The notes under the pieces are model-generated. The model saw only the letters and a program-made list of their open reading frames with translations, did not search any database and was not told where the DNA came from. Below are positions 26,936 through 37,200 of a stretch of 64,000 nucleotides of DNA, in pieces. Source of the stretch: CAZSSM01 sp964609385 (GTDB taxonomy: Bacteria > Planctomycetota > Planctomycetia > Isosphaerales > Isosphaeraceae); NCBI GenBank assembly GCA_964609385.1, contig CAZSSM010000030.1, positions 7,427 through 71,426 of the forward strand, in the 5' to 3' direction. A program made the position numbers and the translations under genes. Within the stretch, counting starts at the first letter, position 1. Every line of letters starts with the position of its first letter.

Positions 26936-27769
26936 TCAAGTTGGTTCTGCTGATGATGGTCTGAGAGTTTTACCCCCTGCTTCGGCAAGCCCTTTGGCAA
27001 ACCTCAATCGCCAGAAGACTGCATGGAGGACACTCAGGATAAATCCTCCGGCGATCGCGGCGACGGCCGAGTTGATGAGGAAGTTGCGGTTCGAGAGCGA
27101 CGGATCGACGAAACTTCGGAATGCGGCGTAGCCCATTCCAACAAGGATGCTCAGGATCATCCAGCTTCCAACGAGCATGACCTTAACGCGACCGCTCCAG
27201 GTCGCCATGAGAGCATCGGGACGAGGTCGACGGCCTCGGAGGACAATCGTGATCCAGACACAGACGACCAGCAGTCCCACGGACGAGCTGAGCAACTGAA
27301 ACGCTTCGGGAACGCTCAACGACGGGCCGATCGGGAGGAGGACCAGTTTGTCCAGTGCCGGCCAGATGGTCGCGGCCCACCAGTCGTCGCGACTGCCGTG
27401 GGTCACGCTATCCCAGATCAAATGGCTTAATGCGCCGAGCCAAAGGGCCAGCATCGTAAACACGAGTCGGTGTGCGTCAGACCACGGCAACGGTTCGGGT
27501 CCATCGAGCCGGACTCGAGCAGGCTCGGGCAGCAGCGCGAGGGTGGGTCGTCGCAGCAGGATGGACCAGAGCGTGAGCAGGACGAAGCCGAAGGCCATGT
27601 CGATCCCATGGAGACCGATTAACCAATCATGGCCGATCTTGCAGTTGGCGTCGAGGAGTAGGAAGTATGGCAGATCGGGCGTCATGCTCCCGATCACCAT
27701 CGCCGTGGTCGGGAGTCCGAGACGGTCGAGCGGCCAGACGATGGCTGGATGACTCAGGGTGAATGGCAT
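26936..27769 (-). CDS. DUF4184 family integral membrane protein
   Basis: 277 aa from ATG at 27769, chosen because MPFTLSHPAIVWPL is the typical start of DUF4184; an in-frame start at 27892 would overlap the lipase gene. It has about five to six membrane helices and conserved His/Asp positions (GSMTPDLPYF, LGALSHLIWDSVTHG) that recall membrane metal-dependent hydrolases of the YdjM type. Function not established. Downstream of the lipoprotein lipase on the same strand, possibly one transcript. Confidence 0.88.
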   Translation of the reverse strand: MPFTLSHPAIVWPLDRLGLPTTAMVIGSMTPDLPYFLLLDANCKIGHDWLIGLHGIDMAFGFVLLTLWSILLRRPTLALLPEPARVRLDGPEPLPWSDAHRLVFTMLALWLGALSHLIWDSVTHGSRDDWWAATIWPALDKLVLLPIGPSLSVPEAFQLLSSSVGLLVVCVWITIVLRGRRPRPDALMATWSGRVKVMLVGSWMILSILVGMGYAAFRSFVDPSLSNRNFLINSAVAAIAGGFILSVLHAVFWRLRFAKGLAEAGGKTLRPSSAEPT

Positions 27770-27875
27770 CGTGAGAGCCCATCGACAATCAGCCAGCGTC
27801 GGTCTCGGCACGGTGTCTTTGTGCCGAAATCCGGATGACGGATTTCGCATCCTGTTCGGGTTCTTTCTGCACGGA

Positions 27876-29909
27876 TCATCGTAAGAGATCATGCCGATCG
27901 TCGGCGACCCGATCTTCCGATTGATGGATCTCGAGAAACTCGGGTGTTGGGACGATGGACTCTCGAGCGTCGGGGATCACCGGGATGCCTTCGATGGGCT
28001 CAACTTGGGTGAGGTGAAGTTCAAGGATCCGCCGGACCTCCGCGATCGCCTCGGGCGAGCCGTTGAGGAAGTGGTTGCGATGGATCACTTTCTCCGAGAC
28101 TGCTCCCGGCAGATGAGCACTGAAGTAAGCCACGACCCCGTCGGTGGCTCGGGCCCGACCGACTTGCCAGCCTGGATTGATCACGCCGATGATCGAGTGA
28201 TACGGCACACTGGGCGCGATCGCTCGGGCGTACATCCTCTGTAGGATCGGCCCATCCCACTTAAGGTTGTCGATGCTGCTTGGCGCGCGGTCTCGGAACT
28301 CGGGGTGGAAGATCTCGGGGCCGTTGATGTTCAAGGCGTGGTCATGAGCTGTCTGGAGTTGGTTGCTCCGTCGGACCAAGGACGAGCTGAATCGGCCCAG
28401 GAACTGGTCGGCCAACACGCTGCCCCGATGCGGTGTGGCCAGGAATACGACCCGGGTGATGCTCGACTCCTGAGACGGCTGCAGGATCGCGCAGACCAGT
28501 TCACGATGATCTGTGGCGAGTTGGATCTCCTCATGCGGCTTGGTGAAGACGGCATCCCAAAGTTGAGGCTCGCCACTCTGGACAAGGAGCTTGCTGACTA
28601 GGCCACCCATGCTGTGACCCAGCAGAACGATCTGGTCGAAGGCTGGATCACGACGTTCTGGATCGAGCGTCCGACGCGCTTCGCGGAGCGCCTGCCGAAT
28701 CACGTAGGACGAATACGGGATCGGATCGCCGGTTGGATAGAACGCGACCCAGAATTGGTAGCGGGCACGGAACAGAGGGTCGCCCTCGAAGGCGTTGATC
28801 ATCTTGGTCCAGGCGCGGGGGCTCGAGTAGAGACCGTGAACCATGATGACGGGGATTTTGCCTGGCTCGTAGGGTCGGATCATGAACAGGCCGGCCCGCT
28901 CGCGGATCCGGTCCGGATCGAACAGGCCGATGTTCTCCTTGACGATCAGATGAGCCTGAAGGACCTGCTGGGCCAAGGGAGTGGAGAAGTCAAAGGCCAA
29001 GGGAAAGGCCGGGTCGGGGCCGATCCGGACGACGTCACGCGCCTGGGGATCGTGGATCTCCAAGAGGATCGGCCGCAACCGCCAGGTCCCCGCTTCAACG
29101 GAACCTTGTGGTCGCAAAGCCAATGTCGCGGCCATCCGGAGCTGTTCGGGATAGAACCGGCCCGCGCCATGCATGCCATGGCAGTCGGTGACGGTCACCA
29201 CCGGTACGCCCCAGCCGGGCTGCTCTTGCTTCGGAGAAAGCCCCCAAACCCACGAGTCTGCAGAGATCCGGAGCCCGCCGAATCGAAGGTGTGCCCAGCG
29301 CGGATTAACGATCGTTGGGGTGATCCCGAGCCTCGCCAGGCGGTTTGTCCAGGACGGGTCGAGCTGTCTCGCGTTGGCCCCAGAAAACCGAACGCATCGT
29401 TCGACGGCGCGAGCCTGGATCGCCGACGCCTCTAAGATCAGGCCAGGATCATCCCCCGACCGCCGAGCCACCGCGAACCAGGAGAACGCTCCGGCCTCGA
29501 TCGACCATCGCAGCGCCTCGCTGGGCCTCGCGATCGGTCGTTCCGCCGACTCAGCCAAGGAGTCGGCCAGATCCGCCAACGCGAGGCAGTCTTTGGCCGG
29601 ATAGCCCCTCGACTCCGCCAGGCGCTCCTGCTCACAATACCGTTCGGCCGATAGACTGCCAGAAGAACGGGTGGATCCCAATAGGCCGGGCGATCGGGTC
29701 GGACTCCATGACGTCGATTCGACGACGGTCGACCCCAATGGAGCGGGCCATCGCGGCTTCTCCACGACGTAGACCCCTGCGCAACCGGTCAGGGAGCTGA
29801 TCACTCCAAGGCTCAGCACGATCCCCAGGATCAGAGTCGGTCGCGGTTCGGCGGTTCGCTGAGCAGGGAGCGTTTCAAAGTCTCGGACGCTGCCGTCGAG
29901 CAGATTCAC
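27876..29909 (-). CDS. Lipoprotein alpha/beta hydrolase (lipase-like)
   Basis: 677 aa from GTG at 29909, with GGAGG nine bases upstream. N-terminus has a hydrophobic segment and lipobox ISSLTGC (~40), so probably an anchored lipoprotein. A ~300-residue unknown N-terminal domain is followed by an alpha/beta hydrolase of the PGAP1/lipase type: IPVIMVHGLYSSPRAW (oxyanion region), VLLGHSMGGLVSKLL with nucleophile Ser, VVFLATPHRGS, and a C-terminal segment with EKVIHRNHFLNG that could supply the His. It should cleave lipid or other esters outside the cytoplasm. Its start overlaps the stop of a small upstream ORF by four bases (GTGA). Confidence 0.9.
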   Translation of the reverse strand: MNLLDGSVRDFETLPAQRTAEPRPTLILGIVLSLGVISSLTGCAGVYVVEKPRWPAPLGSTVVESTSWSPTRSPGLLGSTRSSGSLSAERYCEQERLAESRGYPAKDCLALADLADSLAESAERPIARPSEALRWSIEAGAFSWFAVARRSGDDPGLILEASAIQARAVERCVRFSGANARQLDPSWTNRLARLGITPTIVNPRWAHLRFGGLRISADSWVWGLSPKQEQPGWGVPVVTVTDCHGMHGAGRFYPEQLRMAATLALRPQGSVEAGTWRLRPILLEIHDPQARDVVRIGPDPAFPLAFDFSTPLAQQVLQAHLIVKENIGLFDPDRIRERAGLFMIRPYEPGKIPVIMVHGLYSSPRAWTKMINAFEGDPLFRARYQFWVAFYPTGDPIPYSSYVIRQALREARRTLDPERRDPAFDQIVLLGHSMGGLVSKLLVQSGEPQLWDAVFTKPHEEIQLATDHRELVCAILQPSQESSITRVVFLATPHRGSVLADQFLGRFSSSLVRRSNQLQTAHDHALNINGPEIFHPEFRDRAPSSIDNLKWDGPILQRMYARAIAPSVPYHSIIGVINPGWQVGRARATDGVVAYFSAHLPGAVSEKVIHRNHFLNGSPEAIAEVRRILELHLTQVEPIEGIPVIPDARESIVPTPEFLEIHQSEDRVADDRHDLLR

Positions 29910-30223
29910 CGTTCGCCACCTCCGGGAAAAGGATCAGGAAAGGCGAACCTTACGGCGAACCGCTCAGTTGGAAAATCCAGAATCACCGTCGGAATATCGA
30001 ACAACCTGGATCCAAGCCATGCGTCCAGTAAGATCGGGCCGAATCTGGGTTCAATAAGAGAAGGATCGGGATTGCTGGGAGGGTTGGAACAACTCGACTC
30101 TCGGGATGTGGTGACCTGGATCGCGGCCCCCATGAGAAAATCGTCAAGACCTGCTGGTCGGTGACGAATCCCCTGGGTGTGTACCGAGAAACAGGCGATC
30201 GGCCCGTCGCCCTCGACGTTCAC
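29906..30223 (-). CDS. Possible small protein coupled to the lipase gene
   Basis: 105 aa from GTG at 30223, or shorter from the ATG near 30135. Its TGA overlaps the lipase GTG as GTGA, as in coupled genes. The C-terminal half (RFGPILLDAWLGSRLF, PTVILDFPTERFAVRFAFP) has a strand-like pattern, but I recognise no family and see no strong ribosome binding site. May be chance. Confidence 0.3.
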   Translation of the reverse strand: MNVEGDGPIACFSVHTQGIRHRPAGLDDFLMGAAIQVTTSRESSCSNPPSNPDPSLIEPRFGPILLDAWLGSRLFDIPTVILDFPTERFAVRFAFPDPFPGGGER

Positions 30224-30300
30224 CAGCGTGTAGATTGGGCATCATCGCGACCGCCCAATCCCATGATTCCCCGTCAAGACTCTCCTGTTGAGGCTCGACC

Positions 30301-31347
30301 ATGTCCCAGTCCTTCCCAACATCTGCCGCATATAGTCCAACCGAGATCCCCGGATCCGAGAAAGGCCCCGAAGATGACAAGCCGCGCCGCGGCTGCTTGT
30401 TTTACGGTTGTCTGACCGCCGTGATCGTCCTCATCATTTTCGTCGTGGCGATGGTGGCGCTCTTCCTCGCTCTCCGAGAGGGGGTCACCGGCATGATCCG
30501 CGACATTTCCGAGGAGGAGAAGCGGCCCTTGCCCGTGATCGCCCTCGATGAAGAACAGACCGAAGACCTCGAAGCGCGATTGGAGGCATATGGGAAGGCC
30601 GTGGAGAACCAAGAGGCCACGACTCTCCGACTGACCGGTCCCGAACTGACGTTCTTTGTGAATCGTCAGCTTCGAGAGTTCTTCGAGATCGACGAGGACC
30701 TCGTTGCCATCGAGTTTGTCGATGGCCAGTTGAAAGGCGTCATCGCGCTACCGGTTCGAATCCTGACCGAAATCCCAGGACTCAACTGGTTCATCGACGA
30801 TTCCGACGAGATGGGCTCCCGATACGTCAATGCTGAGGCCGATCTCGAAGTTAGTGTGGAAGATGGTCAACTCCGGCTCCGCCTAGTGGCGATGCGCAGT
30901 AAGGGAGAACCAGTCGAGGACCAGATATTGGAGGGGTTCCGCGAGGGTTTCGCCAGCACCGTCAACAACATAAACAACGACCCCGATACCCAAGACGCCT
31001 TCGAACGGGTCTCTTCGCTGACCATCGAGGGCAACGAGATGATCATTGTGCTCCGAGGCGAGGAAGAACCGGAGGCCGAAGGCGACACGGCTGAGGGTCC
31101 CGCTGAAAGCGGAGGGGCAATGGATGAGTCCTCCGAAGGAAAAGCCGAAGCCGAAGCGGGTGAACCCACCGAAAGCGATGTGACTCCGGATTCTTCTGAA
31201 GGAACGACCGAGGGTCCCGATTCGGAATCGTCGACCGATGAAGCCGAAGCTCCAGTCGAATCAAACGGGCCTGAATCCGAGTCTGACGACGGGTCCGGAT
31301 CTTCTCCTGAAGCATCCGAGCCACCGGCGTCGGCGTTTGCGGCCTGA
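30301..31347 (+). CDS. Membrane-anchored protein with acidic Ser/Glu-rich tail
   Basis: 348 aa from ATG at 30301, GAGG seven bases upstream. Short cytoplasmic N-terminus with basic RRG, one membrane helix at ~38-58 (TAVIVLIIFVVAMVALFLAL), a globular domain at ~75-250 (LTGPELTFFVNRQLREFF, VIALPVRILTEIPGLNWF, LTIEGNEMIIVLRG), then ~95 residues of low-complexity acidic Ser/Glu/Pro/Gly repeats. The domain resembles unnamed planctomycete proteins; no enzymatic motif. Seven bases separate it from the next small gene, so they are likely co-transcribed. Confidence 0.85.
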   Translation: MSQSFPTSAAYSPTEIPGSEKGPEDDKPRRGCLFYGCLTAVIVLIIFVVAMVALFLALREGVTGMIRDISEEEKRPLPVIALDEEQTEDLEARLEAYGKAVENQEATTLRLTGPELTFFVNRQLREFFEIDEDLVAIEFVDGQLKGVIALPVRILTEIPGLNWFIDDSDEMGSRYVNAEADLEVSVEDGQLRLRLVAMRSKGEPVEDQILEGFREGFASTVNNINNDPDTQDAFERVSSLTIEGNEMIIVLRGEEEPEAEGDTAEGPAESGGAMDESSEGKAEAEAGEPTESDVTPDSSEGTTEGPDSESSTDEAEAPVESNGPESESDDGSGSSPEASEPPASAFAA

Positions 31348-31354
31348 TCTTCCC

Positions 31355-31708
31355 ATGGACGACGATAGCTCACGACAATCGGCCGCCTCGATCGGTATCG
31401 ACGCATCGAACCTTGAGGCGGTCGGCTCATCTCAATGGATGCCCCAGTTCTTCTCGACCTGGGGCCCGCGAAATGGTCCGATTCGTTGGCGTGATCTGCC
31501 GCCTTCGCTCGGAGTCGTCGACTCTCCGGGGACCATGATCCCCATCGGCATCGCCTTTCCGGTTGAGGCGATCCCCGATCCGTTGGGGAGCCCTCCTGCC
31601 GCTGCATTCCGACTCAAAGTCGGCGAAACCTGGCGCGACGGATTCTACGTCTGTCATGGGCGTCGGTTCGTCCCGCTCGATTCCTGGCGGTCGAGTCGGC
31701 GACGGTGA
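31355..31708 (+). CDS. Small hypothetical protein
   Basis: 117 aa from ATG at 31355, seven bases after the stop of the membrane protein gene. It reads SSQWMPQFFSTWGPRNGPIRW, PGTMIPIGIAFPVEAIPDP and WRDGFYVCHGRRFVPLDSW, Trp/Pro-rich with no signal peptide. I recognise no family. Tight spacing and ordered hydrophobic pattern support it as a gene. Confidence 0.55.
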   Translation: MDDDSSRQSAASIGIDASNLEAVGSSQWMPQFFSTWGPRNGPIRWRDLPPSLGVVDSPGTMIPIGIAFPVEAIPDPLGSPPAAAFRLKVGETWRDGFYVCHGRRFVPLDSWRSSRRR

Positions 31709-31760
31709 TAGAGAGGAGCGACGCCTGCCCCCGACGACCTCGAAAGGCATCACCGATCGT

Positions 31761-32027
31761 TTAAGCGACAAACGACGGCGCAGTGACGAGCAGGGTCGGG
31801 AAATCGTGCTCCTCGATCACCCCGTGCCCAACCAGATGGCGTCGGACCGCATCCAAGTCGGACGGACGCGCCGGCGCACCCAGGTCTTGGCCGGCCAGAA
31901 CCAGTAAGCCATCGACCTCGGAGTGCTGGTAGGCCCGCCAGTGGTCGCGGATCGGCATTCCAACGAAGCCGAGCCGAACCAGGAGACCCTCCAGTTGCTG
32001 ATGGGTGACGATCTCGAGTGTTTGCAT
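31761..32027 (-). CDS. Small protein, HicA-like in outline
   Basis: 88 aa from ATG at 32027, with AGGG nine bases upstream. Predicted helix-strand-strand order (LEGLLVRLGFVGMP, HWRAYQHSEVDGLLVLAG, DLDAVRRHLVGHGVIEE) recalls the small dsRNA-binding-like fold of HicA-type toxins, but the catalytic His-Gly context of HicA (GSHH) is not present. No antitoxin is adjacent. The gene call is fair, the family is tentative. Confidence 0.6.
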   Translation of the reverse strand: MQTLEIVTHQQLEGLLVRLGFVGMPIRDHWRAYQHSEVDGLLVLAGQDLGAPARPSDLDAVRRHLVGHGVIEEHDFPTLLVTAPSFVA

Positions 32028-32359
32028 CGTCCGAATCCCTCGAAATGGTGGAGACCGGGCAATCGTCTTTCCGTAGACAGGGCATCAAATGCCCACCAAT
32101 CGCCTCGGGACGCCGTGCGATTCAAGGAAGTTTCACCGTGTCTCCGATCATGTCAAGCCGAATTCTATGGTTTTTCGATTCTCGGAGGTGCAATCGTCGA
32201 GATCTCCGACAGCGCCTCTCCAATCTCACACGCAGTCCTATGTCTCGATCGCCAACGAACCTAGAATTGCTCCAGAGTGGCGGATCGACGTCCCGATAGG
32301 GAACCGCTAGTCGGTGATCGGAACGCCTTCGACGGCGATTGGGAAGGAGTGGTCGGACA
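32028..32359. other. Intergenic region, no gene seen
   Basis: About 330 bases between divergent genes. Nothing beyond the AAGGAG ribosome binding site upstream of the phosphatase start at 32360 is recognisable. Confidence 0.5.
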
Positions 32360-33082
32360 GTGGGACGAACTTTGGCGATCGGTGACATCCACGGCAGCCT
32401 CTCCACTTTGGAGAGGCTCGTCGATTATGTCGGGCTGACCCCGAACGATCGCCTGATCACGCTGGGCGACTACGTCGATCGCGGCCCCGACTCGCGTGGC
32501 GTGCTCGACTGGCTGGTCGCCTATCAACGTCAAGCCGGCCACAACCACATTGCCCTGCGGGGCAACCACGAACTGATGATGATATGGTCCCGCGACGACG
32601 AATTCGCCTTCGAGGATTGGTTGACTCACGGTGGCGACCGGGCCTTGGCCAGCTACATGATCGAGGATGAGACCAGCGAGTTGGGCGACTGGGACCTCCA
32701 GATTGTCCCCGAAGAGCACTGGCGGTTCCTCGAAGGGACGAGGCTCATCTATCAGACGCCGACGCACATCTTCGTGCACGGCAACCTCGTACCCGAGCTG
32801 CCGGTCGAGGAACAACCCGAGGCCGTCTGCTGCTGGGAGAAGTTTCACAACGCTGCGCCCCACGTTTCCGGCAAGATCATGGTCTGCGGTCATACGCCGC
32901 AACGCACGGGCCGTCCCCGAGACCTTGGCTTCGCCGTCTGCATCGACACCCAGCCCCTGGGCAAGACCGGCTGGTTGACCTGCCTCGACGTCGAGACCGG
33001 ACACTACTGGCAGGCCAATATGCGGGGCGAAACTCGGTCGGCCTACCTCAGCGATGATTGCCTCGACCGTCAACCGGCCTGA
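32360..33082 (+). CDS. Calcineurin-like Ser/Thr protein phosphatase
   Basis: 240 aa from GTG at 32360, chosen because GGAAGGAG lies ten bases upstream and the conserved part begins at once; a TTG at 32339 is an alternative. All PPP-family metal motifs are present: GDIHGSL, GDYVDRGPDS, LRGNHE, FVHGN and CGHTP. Proteins of this kind (like PrpA/ApaH-type) dephosphorylate phosphoproteins or nucleotides in the cytoplasm using two metal ions. It could counteract the Ser/Thr kinases in this window; that is inference. It converges on the operon ending at 33094. Confidence 0.93.
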   Translation: MGRTLAIGDIHGSLSTLERLVDYVGLTPNDRLITLGDYVDRGPDSRGVLDWLVAYQRQAGHNHIALRGNHELMMIWSRDDEFAFEDWLTHGGDRALASYMIEDETSELGDWDLQIVPEEHWRFLEGTRLIYQTPTHIFVHGNLVPELPVEEQPEAVCCWEKFHNAAPHVSGKIMVCGHTPQRTGRPRDLGFAVCIDTQPLGKTGWLTCLDVETGHYWQANMRGETRSAYLSDDCLDRQPA

Positions 33083-33093
33083 ATCGCCGATGC

Positions 33094-34176
33094 TCACTTC
33101 TGATAGATCGGCAAGTAGCGGTACTCGACGGCCAAGGCCAGTACGGCCATTGCGGTGCAGTAATTACGCCCGCCGATCTGGTCGTTGCTGTCGCCCGAGA
33201 GCCAACTGCCATCGCGATCCTGACGTTCCAAAAGGATCCGGATTAACCGTGGGTAGTAGCTCCGGTAGGTGCGGCCACCAAGCCGGAAGGTCGCCAGCGA
33301 GCAGTAGTAGACTTCATAAAAGAAATGCTGGCTGGACCAGATCGGACCGTTCTCGACCAAGTAATCGCCCCCGGCAACGGCCTCGTCACTGAGATGTCCT
33401 TGGCCGATCTCGAGGGCGAGGATGCCGATCCCGGTCCTTGGGTTGTTGGTTGCCCCCTGACCGGGTTGATAGACGAACCCGCCCGACTCGGTCGCGCAGC
33501 GTTTGATGAAGGCCAAGGCCTTGGTGATGCTTTCGGCTGGGACGTCACAGCCGACATCGCGGGCGGCGCGGAGGGCGAGGATTTGCCAGCCGGATACGCT
33601 GATGTCGCTGTCCTGGCTGGTTGGTCGATAACGCCAACCGCCGATGTCCTCAGCACGCTTGCCTGGATAATCTTGTGCCGCCAGGATCAGGTCGACGGCG
33701 CGGGCCAGCGCGATCCGGACCTCGGAAGCCAACTCGGGGTCCTCGACCATGCCGACGACCTCGGCCAGCATCAACGTGCTGATCCCATGGCAATACATCG
33801 GTCCATAAGTCGTCTGCGAAACGAGCAGCCCCGCCTCGCGCTGCTGGCTGAGCACATAACGGATCCCACGCTCGATCGTCTCACGATACGGCCCCGGCGC
33901 ATCGGGCGTGTGTCCCGCAGCGAGGAAGGCCATCACGCCGAGTGAGGTGATCGAGGTCATCCGCCCGTACTTGCCCGAAACCCAGGCGCCGTCGTCCTCT
34001 TGCTGCGCGGCCAGGTATTCCAAAGCGCGCTGGACGGCCTGATCGACTCGAGGCTCTGCCGTGCCGGCCACATCGTCGGCGGGGAGGTCCTGGGCCGAGG
34101 ACTCCGAGGTCCCCAGCGCCAGGCCACCGAAGAAGAGGAGGGCGAAGGCGATCCAGAGTTCAGTCGTCATGCGCAT
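33094..34176 (-). CDS. Exported squalene-cyclase-type repeat protein
   Basis: 360 aa from ATG at 34176 (an in-frame GTG at 34206 is possible). Signal peptide at ~4-28 (LWIAFALLFFGGLALG). The body is alpha/alpha-toroid repeats of the prenyltransferase/squalene-oxidase type: AVQRALEYLAAQQEDDGAW, IRYVLSQQREAGL, ILAAQDYPGKRAEDIGGWRY, RILLERQDRDGSWLSG. The DXDD acid motif of true cyclases is not seen, so a binding or scaffold role is more likely than terpene cyclisation. It starts ~30 bases after the DUF4175 gene and is probably the last gene of that operon. Confidence 0.88.
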   Translation of the reverse strand: MRMTTELWIAFALLFFGGLALGTSESSAQDLPADDVAGTAEPRVDQAVQRALEYLAAQQEDDGAWVSGKYGRMTSITSLGVMAFLAAGHTPDAPGPYRETIERGIRYVLSQQREAGLLVSQTTYGPMYCHGISTLMLAEVVGMVEDPELASEVRIALARAVDLILAAQDYPGKRAEDIGGWRYRPTSQDSDISVSGWQILALRAARDVGCDVPAESITKALAFIKRCATESGGFVYQPGQGATNNPRTGIGILALEIGQGHLSDEAVAGGDYLVENGPIWSSQHFFYEVYYCSLATFRLGGRTYRSYYPRLIRILLERQDRDGSWLSGDSNDQIGGRNYCTAMAVLALAVEYRYLPIYQK

Positions 34177-34208
34177 CGACTCGGCCTTGATCACAGGACT
34201 CACCACAG

Positions 34209-37200
34209 TTAAGGCGTTTCGGGATTCGCAGGAGAGTCGGGGCGAGGTTCGGCGGCCGCCTCGGCGAGGTCACGGAAATAGAGTTGGATGATCCGAGCGT
34301 AGTCGTCTCGAGCGCGACCGCGACCCGTCGCTTGGACTTCGGCCTGCAAGTGACCTGGCAGCTCGCCCCAAGTCCGTCCGGTCGAGTTGCGGAGCGTCGC
34401 CTGCAACTCGGCCAAGCCCTCGGGATCGAGGATCTTGTCGGAGCGATCGAGCGACGGATCGACCTCGCTCCGGGCTTGCTGGGTGGACCCTTGGGGGGGA
34501 TTGACCGACGAGCGGGGCGTCTCACCCCGTCGACGCTCCGGCTCGGTGGCCAAGTCGTCAAGGCCCTGCGCGACGCGTCGCATCGCTTCAGCGGCGTCGC
34601 GGAGCGAATCCGATTGCGAGGCGGCCCCGTCCGTACGCGCGGCCTGATCGAGCGCGCGACGCGCTTCATTCAGGGCTTGCTGGGTCTCGCGGAGACTTTC
34701 GCCGGCCGTTGGGGTCGAACGGCCTGAGGAGTCGGCCTGTCCTTGCGATGGGTCTTCCGGGTTGCCCGAGGAGTCCGATTGGTTCTCGTTTGCTTGGGGA
34801 GAGGAGTCGGACTCGGAACCCGGTTCGGTCGGGTCGGGCCGGAGCGCCTCGGCGACCTGTTCGGCCTCGTCGGCGGCACGTTCGAGCTGATCGGCAGCCT
34901 CCTGTTGCTCGGCCCCGACGCGGGCGTCCCGATCGCGGTTGAGGCTTTGCTGGGCCTGGTCCATAGCTTGCCGAACGTTGCGGTTGAGCCGATCGGCAGC
35001 GTTTCGGGCCAGTTCTCGGGCGTCGTCGTCGAGTTGATCGCGCGTTTGGTCGCGGAGTTGGGCCATCGCGCGGGCCAATCGGGCCGCCTCTCGCTGCATC
35101 TCACGCTGATCGTCGGCATTGGTGGTCCCGGCACGTTGCCGATCCGCCAAGGCACGGGCTTGCTCGGAGAGGGATTCGGCCTGCTCGGCTTGCAGTTGGC
35201 GCGCAGCGTCTTCGACGGTTGGGGAGTCTTCGAGCAGGTCGTCGATCCGCCGCGCCATCTCGTCTTGTCGGCGTCGGAGCTGGTTTATTTCTTCGTTCTC
35301 GGCCGGATCCTCGACGTCGCGTTCGGCCTGTTCCTCGGCCGAGTCGGCCAGATCGCGTTGCCGAGCCGCGAGGGCTTCCAGTCGAGCGCGATCCTGCTCA
35401 GCGCGGACTAATTCCTCGAACCGTCGAATCAGCTCGCCGAGGCCGGCCTGAACCTGATCCTGTTGGTCGAGGGCGCGACCGAAGGCGCTGAGCCGGATCG
35501 AGTCCCCCTCGCTGGTTGTGGCTTCGCTTAGGGCGCGTGTGGCGTCCAACGCGGGGCCGCCGGCGAGCTTCCCGGTTGGTACGGCCAGTGACCAGTAACC
35601 ACCACTGCTTTGGAAGTCGAAGGCCAGGCTGAGCAGGTCATCAACGAATTGCTGTGAAGCCGAGCGCAGCTCGAGCAGATTACGTTGTTGAGCGTCGACC
35701 CAACGCGCTGAGCCGTTGCGGACGGCCAATGCGGCCGATTCCAAGGTGGTTGTCCGTCGTCGGAGCGAGCGGTTGCGTTTGGCCGCCTCTTCCAGACGCG
35801 TGCCCAGGTCGCGATGCGCCTCACCATCCTGTTGTTCGGACAAGTCGGTGGCGAAGAGCGAAACCTCTAAGGTCCGTCGCGGCGATCGGCCTCGGTTCGG
35901 ACCTCCGAGCGCCTCTGGGAGTACATCGAGGGCCTGGACTTCATAGATCAGGCGATCGCCCGGCCCCAGTCCCAAAGGAGCCAGACTCAGTCGCATCGAC
36001 GCCTCGGCCTCAAAGGAAGTGGCCCCGTCACGGATCACTCGTGGTTCGAGGGGCATCGAGGGCAACTCTGAGCGCTGTCGTTGCCCCTGTGCGTCTCGAT
36101 GCTCGGTCCACAACCGCAACTCCGCCGAAGCGATCCCGAACTCATCGAGGAGGGTCGCTTCGATCGACAGGACGTCGTCGGGTTTAACCTTCCGCTCGAC
36201 CTGAGCGTCGGCCAGCGTGACTACCGGCGGCTGATCGCGGAAGATCGTCACCCTCCCGCTCCGTTCGGAACGGCTGGTCAAACCGTTACGATCGATCGCC
36301 TCGAATGCGAACGGCCCCGATGCCCGCACCTCCAGGTCGATTCGACCCCGGTTGCCCGAGTCGAGCAGCGTCGCCTGGGGCAATGGATCAGCGCTAGGGG
36401 CCTCCGATGGCCAGTCGACTTGTAAGGATGCGGCGGGCCGGTTCACCGCGATTTCCAAGGCGACTCGACTACCCAGCCAGGCCTCGATCGACCAAGGATC
36501 CTTGACCGATCGCGGCGGCAGGCCAGTGTAGGGTGGCGGATCGATCCGGCTCGAAGTCAACGTGACACGAGGCGCTTGCTCGGGCTCGATCCGGAACCGG
36601 GAACTGGGCTGGCCGTCGACCTCAACCCGGTAGAGGGTCGGCACCTCGACGTGATCGATCACCCCTCGAAACGTAACTCCACGATCGTCCTGAGAGCCGA
36701 TCTGCCGGATCATGCTTAGAGACGACAAGGTCGTCGAGCCATCATCGTTCAGGGTCCTAAGCACAAGTCGGGCTTGATCCGGTGAGCCCCACCAGCCGAG
36801 CCCGCTCCGGGTTCGAGCGTGGACCTGGATCGAGCAGGGGTCCCCAGCAACCACACGCGCTGAACCTGGCTTAACGTCGAGGACCAGCCAACCGACTCGA
36901 GCGATCGGGCTCCAAGGGGCCAACGAGCGGACCGCTAATTGACCAATAGGGTCAGGGATCCCCACTGCCAAGAGCAACCAGAGCGCAGCCGAACCCATCC
37001 CAAGGCCAAGCCAGGTCCAGGCCGGTCGGCTCGGAAGGGCATCGGGGATGTTTAGGCGATCCGTCTGGGTATCGACGTCGAGGATCAGCGCATCGATGAG
37101 TTCCGGGGCGCCATGGGCGTTCGCGCGCACGGGACGTCGACTTGCTTGACGACTCTGGGGTCGGGCACGTTGAGTCTGGTCGTTCAATCGCGAAGTCGAT

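Noticed and set aside
31761..32027. Confident HicA toxin call
   Set aside because: The fold order is similar, but the catalytic His motif and a HicB partner are missing.
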